DNA from: DATBHZ01 sp036557185
GTDB lineage: Bacteria; Actinomycetota; Acidimicrobiia; IMCC26256; JAENVU01
Assembly: GCA_036557185.1 (NCBI GenBank)
Contig: DATBHZ010000171.1
Location: 1 to 14,326, forward strand
Direction of reading: 5' to 3'
Length of the DNA: 14,326 nt
The notes under the pieces are model-generated. The model did no database searches and had not been told where the DNA came from. It was given only the letters and a program-made list of their open reading frames with translations. Every line of letters starts with the position of its first letter. The first letter of the stretch is position 1. Positions 7,961 to 14,326 of the stretch are shown one piece after another. The translations under genes and the position numbers were made by a program.

Positions 7961-10450
7961 TCAGACGATCTCGCGGATCCGACGGACGTAGTCGGCTGCC
8001 ATCTTCGAGGATTCCTGCGCGCTACCTGCCTCGGCCCAGACGTGGACGACAGGCTCCTCGGGGTCGGGCAGGACCAACGCCCACCCGTCGCGGTGCAGGA
8101 CCTTCACGCCGTCGACGAGCACCGTCTTGCGGCCCTTGGACTGCTCGACCATCTCCCGCATCACCGCACCCTTGCGCTCCCAGGGCGTCGGGACGACCTC
8201 GTGCTCCACGTGGATCGTCGGGACCGAATCGACCACGGCGGAGAGTCGGCGGCCCGTGTGCGCGAGCAGGTCGAGCGTCTTCACGAGGGTCGCCGTGCCG
8301 TCGAAGGCAGGCAGGAAATCGGGCCAGATGAACCCGTTCTCGTTCGAGGCGGCGAAGTCGACCTCGTTGCTCGACGCGAGCTGCATGAGGTGCGCGTTCG
8401 ACAGCTTGCTCCACACGATGTGCGCACCGTTGCGCTGCGCGATCTCCTCGGCATAGCTGCTGACCGATACGGGGAGCGCGACCCGCACGCCCGGGACCGC
8501 CTCGGTGAGCAGGGTCAGCAGCGCGAGCAGCGCCTGCTCCGGGTCGAGCGCGCGGCCGATGTCGTCGACGAGCGTCCCGGTCTCGCCGTCCGGCTCGATC
8601 ACCATCCCGAGGTCGGCCGCGGACGTCCGTACGAGCTGGCCGATCTTCGCCTCGCGCTCCGCGCGATCGAGCCGCGCGTAGGAGACGGGCCGCGTGGCGG
8701 CGAAGGGGTTGGTCGCCAGCACCTCGGCGCCGACCTTGGCGAGCACGGCCGGCATCACCAGCGACGCCGCGCCGAACGAGTAGTCGAGCACGACGCTGAA
8801 GTTGCGGTCGCGCAGCTGCTCGGCGTCGACGCTGTCCTCGAGGGCCGCCGTGTAGAACTCCAAGGCGCGCGGCGGGAACACGATGTCGCCGATCTCACCC
8901 GCGAAGGCGCGGCGGAAGTCCTCACGCGACAGGAGCCGCTCGATCCGGCGCTGTGCCGTCTCGCTGATGTCGCGGCCCGACGTGTCGAAGATCCGGATCT
9001 CGACGCTGTCGGAGTCGTCCGGCGCGAGACGCACGGTGATGCCGCCTCCGGTGAGCGAGTTCCGAATCTGGAAGCGGGTCAGCGGCACCGTCGCCAGCTC
9101 GACGTCCTCCACGTTGACGCCGACCAGGTTGAGTCCGCCGATGATCGAGCGCTTGAGGGCACGCGCGATCCGGCTCGTGTCGCGGCTGGTCGCGACGACC
9201 GCGCCCTTCTTGAGCGAGCTGCCGTATGCCATCGCGAGGCGGGTCGCGACCTCAGGCGTGATGTCGACGTTCGCGATCCCGGTCACTCCCCGGCGCCCGA
9301 AGAGCGTCCTCGCTCCCCTGCTCTCCCAGACGATCGACGAGGTCACGACAGCCCTTGCTTCGACCGTCTTGAACGGGTACACCTTCACGCCCGAGTTCAC
9401 GGCAGCGTGCTCGCCGACGAAGCACTCGTCGCCGATCACGGCACCCTCCTCGACCGCGGCGTGGCTCCGCAGGTCGGCGGAGCGCCCGATCACGCAGCCG
9501 CGCAGACGGGTGGCAGACCCGATGTACGTGTGCTCGTGCACCACCGACCGCACGACGTCGGCCTCGCGCTTGACGACGACGTCGCGCCCCAGGACCGTGT
9601 ACTCGCGCAGGTGCGCGCCGGGCTCGATGCGGCAGTTCGCACCGATGATGCACGGGCCGTCGACCCGAGCGTCAGGATCGAGGTCCGCGCCCTCTCCCAG
9701 CCACACGTCGTCGCGGAGCTTGAAACCCTCGATCTCGAGGCGAACCTTGCCGTCGAGGATGTCGCGGTGCGCCCTGCCGTAGGCGTCGAGAGTGCCGACG
9801 TCCTCCCAGTAGCCGTCGACGATGTGACCGTAGAGGCGATGACCGCGCTCGAGGACGGCCGGGAACACGTCACCGGAGAAGTCAACGATCTCGTCGGGCG
9901 GGATGAACTCGAAGACCTCGGGCTCGAGGACGTAGATGCCGGTGTTGATCGTGTCGGAGAACACCTCGCCCCAGGTGGGCTTCTCGAGGAACCGCTCGAT
10001 CGAGCCGTCCTCCTTGGTGATGACGATCCCGAACTCCACGGGGTCGGGGACGCGCTTCAAGGCGATGGACCCGAACGCACCCGAGCTCTGGTGCGCCTTC
10101 ACGAACGCCGAGAGGTCGATGTCGGTGAGCACGTCGCCGGAGATGACGAGGAACGGCTCCGTCAGCTCCTCGGCGGCGTTCCGCACAGAGCCCGCGGTCC
10201 CCAGCGGCGTGTCCTCGGTGGCGTAGCGCATGCGTACGCCGAAATCGGAGCCGTCACCGAAGTACGTGCGGATCTGGTTGGCGAGGAACGCCACGGTCAC
10301 GACGATGTCGTCGAAGCCGTGCTCCGCGAGCAGGCGGACGATGTGCTCCATCATCGGCCGGTTCGCGACCGGCATCATCGGCTTCGGCTGGTTGCTCGTG
10401 AGCGGCCGGAGCCGCGTGCCCTCACCTCCGGCGAGGATCACCGCCTTCAT
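7961..10450 (-). CDS. Mannose-1-phosphate guanylyltransferase-like protein with beta-helix and degenerate phosphomannomutase domain
   Basis: This 829-residue three-domain protein is probably in sugar-nucleotide synthesis. The nucleotidyltransferase domain (about 1-235) has AGGEGTRLRPLT (7-18), K23, the metal-binding SGD (D106), EKP (156-158) and NTG (169-171). A left-handed parallel beta-helix of hexapeptide repeats covers about 255-372 and contains IIGANC, VIGRSADL and AVIGDECFVG. Residues about 380-829 follow the alpha-D-phosphohexomutase order, but the four catalytic loops are altered: ITVRLAPDDSD at 471 in place of TASHNP, EPDGET at 619 in place of DGDxDR, SNENG at 702 in place of the GE.SGH loop, and LPDPEEP at 794 in place of the RPSGTEP phosphate loop. 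Mutase activity is therefore doubtful. The ATG at 10450 overlaps the preceding stop (ATGA). The open frame extends upstream but those residues look non-native. GDP-mannose is the likely product; UDP- or dTDP-sugar synthesis is also possible. Confidence 0.9.
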   Translation of the reverse strand: MKAVILAGGEGTRLRPLTSNQPKPMMPVANRPMMEHIVRLLAEHGFDDIVVTVAFLANQIRTYFGDGSDFGVRMRYATEDTPLGTAGSVRNAAEELTEPFLVISGDVLTDIDLSAFVKAHQSSGAFGSIALKRVPDPVEFGIVITKEDGSIERFLEKPTWGEVFSDTINTGIYVLEPEVFEFIPPDEIVDFSGDVFPAVLERGHRLYGHIVDGYWEDVGTLDAYGRAHRDILDGKVRLEIEGFKLRDDVWLGEGADLDPDARVDGPCIIGANCRIEPGAHLREYTVLGRDVVVKREADVVRSVVHEHTYIGSATRLRGCVIGRSADLRSHAAVEEGAVIGDECFVGEHAAVNSGVKVYPFKTVEARAVVTSSIVWESRGARTLFGRRGVTGIANVDITPEVATRLAMAYGSSLKKGAVVATSRDTSRIARALKRSIIGGLNLVGVNVEDVELATVPLTRFQIRNSLTGGGITVRLAPDDSDSVEIRIFDTSGRDISETAQRRIERLLSREDFRRAFAGEIGDIVFPPRALEFYTAALEDSVDAEQLRDRNFSVVLDYSFGAASLVMPAVLAKVGAEVLATNPFAATRPVSYARLDRAEREAKIGQLVRTSAADLGMVIEPDGETGTLVDDIGRALDPEQALLALLTLLTEAVPGVRVALPVSVSSYAEEIAQRNGAHIVWSKLSNAHLMQLASSNEVDFAASNENGFIWPDFLPAFDGTATLVKTLDLLAHTGRRLSAVVDSVPTIHVEHEVVPTPWERKGAVMREMVEQSKGRKTVLVDGVKVLHRDGWALVLPDPEEPVVHVWAEAGSAQESSKMAADYVRRIREIV

Positions 10451-11070
10451 GCGGTGCCCCCCGAGCCGGCAGCCGTGCGCGCCGCGCGACCCTCGCGCAG
10501 CGCTTGTGTCGCGAGCGGGATGTACTTGGCCGCTGCGTAGTAGCTGAGCGCCAACCCGCCGACCGTGAACGACCACGTCGCCACCCAGACCAGATCGCGT
10601 ATCCACGACGGGCTCAGCGCGTCGAGGAGCACGAACAGCGGCAGCGCGAACATCACCGCAAGCGTGCCCGCTTTCCCGACCCATTGCACGTCGATGCGCC
10701 GCGCGCCCGCTGCAGCAAGGGCGAGCGTCGCGCCACCGACGATCACTTCGCGCGCGAGCACCAGCACGCCGACCCAGACCGGCACGATGCCGTCCACGAT
10801 GAGCGCGAACGCGGCCACGATGAGCATCACGCGATCGGCAACGGGATCGAGCACCTTTCCGATCTCACTGCCTTGGTCGAAGTGCCTCGCGACGTAGCCG
10901 TCGACCCAATCCGTTGCGCCGAGCACCGCGAGCAGGATGCCTGCCCATACGGCTTCGTCCGCGCCGAGCAGGAGCCAGAGGAAGAGCGGCACGCAGAGCA
11001 GCCGAACCAGTGTGATCGCGTTCGGGACGGTCCAGACCCCGCGATCACGCGAGACCTCGGCCACCGTCAT
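10447..11070 (-). CDS. pgsA: CDP-alcohol phosphatidyltransferase (phosphatidylglycerophosphate synthase type)
   Basis: This integral membrane enzyme transfers a phosphatidyl group from CDP-diacylglycerol to an alcohol. The product is 207 residues with about six hydrophobic segments (roughly 18-36, 41-52, 82-103, 104-122, 130-150 and 163-185). The family signature is complete: DWVDGYVAR, eight residues, G, three, D, three, D, with acidic residues D54, D57, D75 and D79. PNAITLVRLL at the N-terminus is typical of PgsA-type enzymes. The head-group acceptor (glycerol-3-phosphate, inositol phosphate or other) cannot be read with confidence, so the symbol is provisional. In M. tuberculosis, pgsA2 (Rv1822) lies a few genes upstream of gcvH as here. 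The ATG at 11070 is 4 bases after the upstream stop, and the stop overlaps the next start by 4 bases. Confidence 0.92.
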   Translation of the reverse strand: MTVAEVSRDRGVWTVPNAITLVRLLCVPLFLWLLLGADEAVWAGILLAVLGATDWVDGYVARHFDQGSEIGKVLDPVADRVMLIVAAFALIVDGIVPVWVGVLVLAREVIVGGATLALAAAGARRIDVQWVGKAGTLAVMFALPLFVLLDALSPSWIRDLVWVATWSFTVGGLALSYYAAAKYIPLATQALREGRAARTAAGSGGTA

Positions 11071-11074
11071 GGCT

Positions 11075-11380
11075 CTACCCTAACGGCTCGATCTCGTACT
11101 GCACGGCGCTGCGATGCGCGAGGATCGGCTTGATCGTGTCGCGCAACACGGCCTGGTGCGCAGAGTGATCCCGGTACGCGAGGAACGCCGCGACCGATGG
11201 AAAGTCCGCGACGATCCCGAAGCTCGCGTTGCCGTCGGACAGGTCCGCGTCGCGCCCGAACCGGTACTCGGTCAGCTCGGGGATCTTGCCGGGCAGCGCC
11301 CGGAGCGCGGTCTCGACCTCGGCGATTTCCGCGTCGGACGTGCCCGGGAGAAACGTGAGTACCGAGACGTGCCGGATCAC
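11075..11380 (-). CDS. Dabb-family (stress-responsive alpha/beta barrel) protein
   Basis: This small 101-residue protein matches the Dabb/ferredoxin-like dimeric barrel family. Signatures are IRHVSVLTFLPG at the N-terminus, ALRALPGKIPELTEYRFG near 26-42, LSDGNASFGIVADF near 47-60, AYRDHSAHQAV near 68-78 and IKPILAHRSAVQYE near the end. Known Dabb proteins range from plant stress proteins to polyketide cyclases and unknowns, so no reaction is assigned. The start is GTG at 11380-11378, which overlaps the SDR stop (GTGA) and has GGAGG 6 bases upstream. It is translationally coupled to the SDR gene, and the pair probably works together (inference). The longer open frame reaching 11764 is antisense-like and lies inside the SDR gene. 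Confidence 0.9.
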   Translation of the reverse strand: MIRHVSVLTFLPGTSDAEIAEVETALRALPGKIPELTEYRFGRDADLSDGNASFGIVADFPSVAAFLAYRDHSAHQAVLRDTIKPILAHRSAVQYEIEPLG

Positions 11381-12123
11381 TGCAAGCCTCCGTAGGCCGC
11401 ACCGTCGACCGGGATGGCGCACCCGGTGAGATACGCGGCCTGTTGCGAGCAGAGGAACGCCGCCACCGCGCCGAACTCCTCGGGCTCGCCGATGCGGCCG
11501 GCGGGGATCCCGGCCGCCGGATCCGCGCCCTCGCCGTGGAGCTGCGCGACGCGCTCGGTTGCGTGCAACCCGGGCTGCAGGCTGTTCACCGTCACGCCGT
11601 CGCGCGCGACCTCGCGTGCGAGCGTCTTCAGGAAGCCGGTGAGGCCGGCACGGGCCGTGTTCGACAGGATCAGGCTGCCGATCGGCTGCCGCACCGCGAT
11701 CGAAGTGATCGCAACCACGCGTCCCCAGCCGCGCTCCTGCATCTCCGGCACGCACGACTGACACATTGCGATCGTCGATAGTGCGTTCAAGGAGAAGGCG
11801 TCCGTGTACGACTCGACGCTCGTGATCGAGGCGAAGTCCCCGGGCGGCGGACCGCCCGCGTTTGCGACCAGGATGTCGACGCCGCCGAGACGGTCCCGCG
11901 CCGCGGCGACGAAATCCGACGCCCCGTCGGGCGCGGAGAGATCCGCGACGATCGGGGTCGCCAGCTCACCGATCCGGCCGGCTGCGGCCTCGATCCGTTC
12001 CTTGTCCCTGCTGCACATCGCCACGTGGACGCCTTCGCCGGCAAGCGCAGCTGCAGTGGCGAAGCCGAGGCCACGTGACGACGCCGCGACGGCGGCTCGC
12101 TTCCCCCCGATGCCGAGGTCCAT
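11377..12123 (-). CDS. Short-chain dehydrogenase/reductase-family protein with substituted active site
   Basis: This 248-residue Rossmann protein of the classical SDR layout begins MDLGIGGKRAAVAASSRGLG. The cofactor loop is AASSRGLG (13-20) in place of TGxxxGxG, followed by VANAGGPPPG (86-95), N113, and ITS with S141. The usual YxxxK is absent: the aligned positions are S154 and R158 (SNTAR). The C-terminus has PAGRIGEPEEFGAVAAFL and the terminal VDGAAYGG common to 3-oxoacyl-ACP reductase-like members. A subgroup of SDRs with this replacement exists (my recollection), and its chemistry is unclear to me. The start is ATG at 12123, overlapping the XdhC stop (TGATG). A TTG one codon earlier is less likely. 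It sits in an operon with molybdenum-enzyme maturation genes and overlaps the Dabb gene. Confidence 0.92.
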   Translation of the reverse strand: MDLGIGGKRAAVAASSRGLGFATAAALAGEGVHVAMCSRDKERIEAAAGRIGELATPIVADLSAPDGASDFVAAARDRLGGVDILVANAGGPPPGDFASITSVESYTDAFSLNALSTIAMCQSCVPEMQERGWGRVVAITSIAVRQPIGSLILSNTARAGLTGFLKTLAREVARDGVTVNSLQPGLHATERVAQLHGEGADPAAGIPAGRIGEPEEFGAVAAFLCSQQAAYLTGCAIPVDGAAYGGLQ

Positions 12124-13229
12124 CAAGCGCCCCGGTGGATCGGCCCGTCACCATCGCGTAAGGAGCCGCCGGAGCCGTCGCCGGTGCGGAGCGCGATCAT
12201 CTCCGCACAGATCGCGATCGCCGTCTCCTCGGGTGTCCGGGCTCCGATGTCGAGCCCGATCGGGGCCATGACCCGCGCGAGCTGCTCCTCGCGCACTCCC
12301 GCCTCGCGCAGCCGTTCGATCCGCGCTGCGTGGGTGCGGCGCGAGCCCATGGCACCGATGTACCCCACGTCGGTTGCGAGGGCGCTGACGATCGCCGGCA
12401 CGTCGAACTTGGCGTCGTGGGTCAGCACGCAGACCACATCCCGCGGCCCCAGCTCGGCGCGGATGCTCGCGAGGTAGCGGTCGGGCCAGTCGTTCACCAC
12501 CTCGTCGGCCATCGGGAACCGCGCAGGTGTCGCGAAGACCGAGCGGGCGTCCGAGACGATCACGCGGTAGCCGAGTAGCTTCGCGACGCGAGCGAGCGCG
12601 GCCGTGAAGTCGACCGCACCGAAGATCACCATGCGCGGCGGTGGCGCGAACGACTCGACGAAGACCTGCACCGTGCGCTCACGGGCCTCCCCGTGCTCTC
12701 CGTAGTGACGGATCGCCGTCAGGCCCGAGTCGAGCTCACCCAGCGCGTCGCGGGCGACGACCCGATCGAGATCCGGATCGCCCAGCGTGCCTACCTGGGT
12801 GCCGTCCGGCTCCACAGCGAGCTTGGCACCGGTGTGGGGACCTTCGATGACCGTCGCCAGGGCGACCGGGCGCTCCGCCGCGACAGCGGCGCGCCAGGTC
12901 GCGATCGCCTGCGTGTCCTCGAACGGCTCGACGAACAGATGGATGGTGCCGCCACAGGTCAGTCCCACCGCGAACGCCTGGTCGTCCGAGTAGCCGAAGC
13001 TCACGACGCCGGGCGCGTGCTCCCCGGAGAGCAGGGCGAGCGCCTCCTCGACGACGGCGCCCTCCACGCAACCACCGGAGACCGAACCCGCAACCTCGCC
13101 GCTCTCGCTGACGGCCATCGCGGCACCCGGGTCGCGCGGTCCCGACCCGTCGAGCCCGATGACGCGTGCCATCGCCACGCGCTCCCCGCGTGCGCGCCAT
13201 CGGTCGACGTCGCCGAGGATCTCCTTCAT
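12123..13229 (-). CDS. XdhC/CoxI-family molybdenum hydroxylase maturation protein
   Basis: This 368-residue protein is of the XdhC/CoxI family, which binds molybdenum cofactor and helps mature xanthine dehydrogenase or CO dehydrogenase enzymes. The N-terminal XdhC/CoxI domain covers about 1-100 and includes DPGAAMAV, SVSGGCVEGAVVEEA (C54) and TCGGTI (C92). The C-terminal Rossmann domain has MVIFGAVDFTAAL (GAVDFT at 204-209), VIVSDARSVFATPARF, DVVCVLTHDAKFDVP and GAMGSRRTHAARIERL near 292. Its nucleotide-binding loop lacks the common GAGHVA pattern. The start is ATG at 13229, which overlaps the upstream CoxE stop (ATGA). The open frame continues to 13823 but that part lies inside the coxE gene. 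The pairing with CoxE makes a CO-dehydrogenase-type role more likely than a purine one. Confidence 0.93.
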   Translation of the reverse strand: MKEILGDVDRWRARGERVAMARVIGLDGSGPRDPGAAMAVSESGEVAGSVSGGCVEGAVVEEALALLSGEHAPGVVSFGYSDDQAFAVGLTCGGTIHLFVEPFEDTQAIATWRAAVAAERPVALATVIEGPHTGAKLAVEPDGTQVGTLGDPDLDRVVARDALGELDSGLTAIRHYGEHGEARERTVQVFVESFAPPPRMVIFGAVDFTAALARVAKLLGYRVIVSDARSVFATPARFPMADEVVNDWPDRYLASIRAELGPRDVVCVLTHDAKFDVPAIVSALATDVGYIGAMGSRRTHAARIERLREAGVREEQLARVMAPIGLDIGARTPEETAIAICAEMIALRTGDGSGGSLRDGDGPIHRGA

Positions 13230-14326
13230 CGCGCCAAAACCGTGTTGAGCTGCTCGAGCGCGGCAAGCGAGTGCCCCTCGACGAACTCGTCGATGTACGG
13301 CAGCGCGGCCGCCATCCCCGCCGCCAACGGCTCGTATCCCTCGGACGCCTTCAGCGGGTTCACCCAGACGATGCGGTAGGCGACCCTCGAGAGGCGCGCC
13401 ATCTGCTCGGCGAGCAGCGCCGCGTCGCCTCGGTCCCAGCCGTCGCTGAGGATCACCACGACCGCGCCGCGGGCCATCCCGCGCAGCCCCCACACGTCGT
13501 TGAAGGTCTTCAGCCCGTCGCCGAGCCGAGTCCCGCCCGACCAGTCCGTGACCCTCCGTGCAGCGGCGGCGAGCGCCACGTCGGGATCGCGACTCGAGAG
13601 CTCCCTCGTGATCCGCGTCAGGCGTGTACCGAGCGCGAAGGCCTCCACACGGCTGCCCGCGACGACCGCGCTGTGCAGGAAGCGCGCGAGGGCACGCGCG
13701 TAGGGCTCCATCGACCCGCTGACGTCGCACAGCAACACGAGCCGGCGGGATCGCTCCGCAGGCTCCCGGAAGGCCCGCACGATCGGCTCGCCACCGGACG
13801 CGAGCGATCGCCGGACGGTGCATCGCAGGTCGGGGCGGCCTCGCCGGCGCGTCGTCGGCTTGGTGCGGCGCGACCGCCGCATGGCGCTGTGCACGCGCAG
13901 GTCCGCCATCAGCCTTCGAGCCTCGGCGTGCTCCTCGGGCGTGTAGGAGGCGAAGTCACGCTCACGCAGGATCTCCGCACGCGAGTACCGCACCTGGATC
14001 ACGGGGTCGTCGCCCGCGTCCGAGGTCACAGCGTCGTCACTGTCCACCCCAGGCACATCGAGGCCCACGGTGACCGCGCGCAGTGATGCGTCGGCCGCGC
14101 CGGTCGGCGACGTACCGAGGAAGAGCGCGTCGAAGCACCGGTCGTAGTCGCCCAAGTCCTCGTGGCGACGGATGAGCGTCGCCCGCCCGGCCCAGTACAC
14201 CGCGTCGCGCGTCTCGGCGCCGGTGGCCGCGAGCGCTCGTGCGAATTGCGCGGTGGCTCCGGCCGGCATATCGATGCCGGCGTGACGGAGGAGCCGCGCG
14301 AACACGACCGGGATGCGGTCGAGCTC
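13226..14326 (-). CDS. coxE: CoxE-like VWA-domain protein; 5' end cut by window
   Basis: The visible 366 residues run from the window edge to the stop at 13226. The N-terminal part, VVFARLLRHAGI, matches the start of CoxE-type proteins, so only a short N-terminus is missing. A GTG at 14305 could be the start, but conserved residues appear to precede it. The VWA domain occupies about residues 195-365 from the edge. Its MIDAS motif is complete: DVSGSM (D201), T266 in GGTRLGDG and D295 in LSDGWDRGD. A central basic segment, RRSRRTKPTTRRRGRP, precedes it. CoxE works with the AAA+ protein CoxD to assemble the [CuSMoO2] or related active site of CO dehydrogenase-type enzymes; coxD would be expected to the right of the window. 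The downstream XdhC gene overlaps by 4 bases. Confidence 0.9.
   Translation of the reverse strand, partial: ELDRIPVVFARLLRHAGIDMPAGATAQFARALAATGAETRDAVYWAGRATLIRRHEDLGDYDRCFDALFLGTSPTGAADASLRAVTVGLDVPGVDSDDAVTSDAGDDPVIQVRYSRAEILRERDFASYTPEEHAEARRLMADLRVHSAMRRSRRTKPTTRRRGRPDLRCTVRRSLASGGEPIVRAFREPAERSRRLVLLCDVSGSMEPYARALARFLHSAVVAGSRVEAFALGTRLTRITRELSSRDPDVALAAAARRVTDWSGGTRLGDGLKTFNDVWGLRGMARGAVVVILSDGWDRGDAALLAEQMARLSRVAYRIVWVNPLKASEGYEPLAAGMAAALPYIDEFVEGHSLAALEQLNTVLAR

Noticed and set aside
7928..10540. 870-codon open frame on the plus strand antisense to the nucleotidyltransferase gene
   Set aside because: Arg/Asp/His/Val-rich composition with no recognisable domain; it mirrors the real minus-strand gene, as expected in GC-rich DNA.
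10451..10684. N-terminal extension of the nucleotidyltransferase to 10684
   Set aside because: Runs through the pgsA gene; the canonical MKAVILAGGEGTRLRP start is at 10450.
11381..11764. N-terminal extension of the Dabb gene to 11764
   Set aside because: Out-of-frame reading of the SDR gene; the GTG at 11380 has an SD and the family N-terminus.
12121..12126. TTG at 12126 as the SDR start
   Set aside because: Adds one Met-equivalent before MDLG; the ATG at 12123 gives the usual N-terminus and a 1-base stop/start overlap.
13230..13823. N-terminal extension of XdhC to 13823
   Set aside because: Lies inside coxE in another frame; XdhC homology starts at the ATG at 13229.

Overview
The window is a GC-rich (roughly two thirds GC by eye), densely packed stretch. 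Every gene I can support lies on the minus strand, so transcription runs from the right edge (14326) to the left edge (1). The organism is most likely a member of the Actinomycetota, possibly a deep-branching or uncultured class such as Acidimicrobiia. The main reason is the conserved neighbourhood gcvH - garA (FHA) - MerR - bifunctional nuclease - MerR - gcvP, which matches Mycobacterium tuberculosis Rv1826-Rv1832. The multidomain nucleotidyltransferase and the frequent GTG/TTG starts fit the same picture. The class-level placement is an inference.

Right block (14326-10447). A coxE-type VWA protein (cut at its 5' end) is followed by an XdhC/CoxI-type maturation factor, an SDR-family protein with a substituted active site, a small Dabb-fold protein and a CDP-alcohol phosphatidyltransferase. 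These genes overlap by 1-4 bases or are separated by 4 bases. They look like the tail of a molybdenum hydroxylase or CO dehydrogenase maturation operon running straight into phospholipid synthesis.

Middle block (10450-4998). A three-part protein (nucleotidyltransferase, left-handed beta-helix, PGM/PMM-like domain with all four catalytic loops degenerate) overlaps the phosphatidyltransferase gene by 4 bases. Then come gcvH, a GarA-like FHA protein with an extra N-terminal zinc ribbon, an Rv1828-like MerR regulator, hpt, and a DUF151 bifunctional nuclease translationally coupled to hpt. A structured 84-bp spacer between gcvH and garA carries a possible leaderless promoter for garA.

Left block (4981-1). 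A good sigma70-type promoter (TTGACG, 17 bp, TACGGT) overlaps an inverted repeat and precedes an Rv1830-like MerR gene. This is followed by a small PD-(D/E)XK-like protein of unknown function that shares a GTGA stop/start with gcvT. A tandem glycine riboswitch then fills the gcvT-gcvP gap, and gcvP runs off the left edge. The layout suggests a glycine cleavage operon whose MerR regulator may control the whole unit from the upstream promoter. The riboswitch would add glycine sensing for gcvP only. gcvH is separated from gcvT and gcvP and lies with garA, a regulator of central nitrogen and carbon metabolism in mycobacteria.

No tRNA, rRNA, CRISPR array, insertion sequence or attachment site was seen. 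No gene-free stretch exceeds 300 bases. The longest is the 269-base gcvT-gcvP gap, which is filled by the riboswitch.
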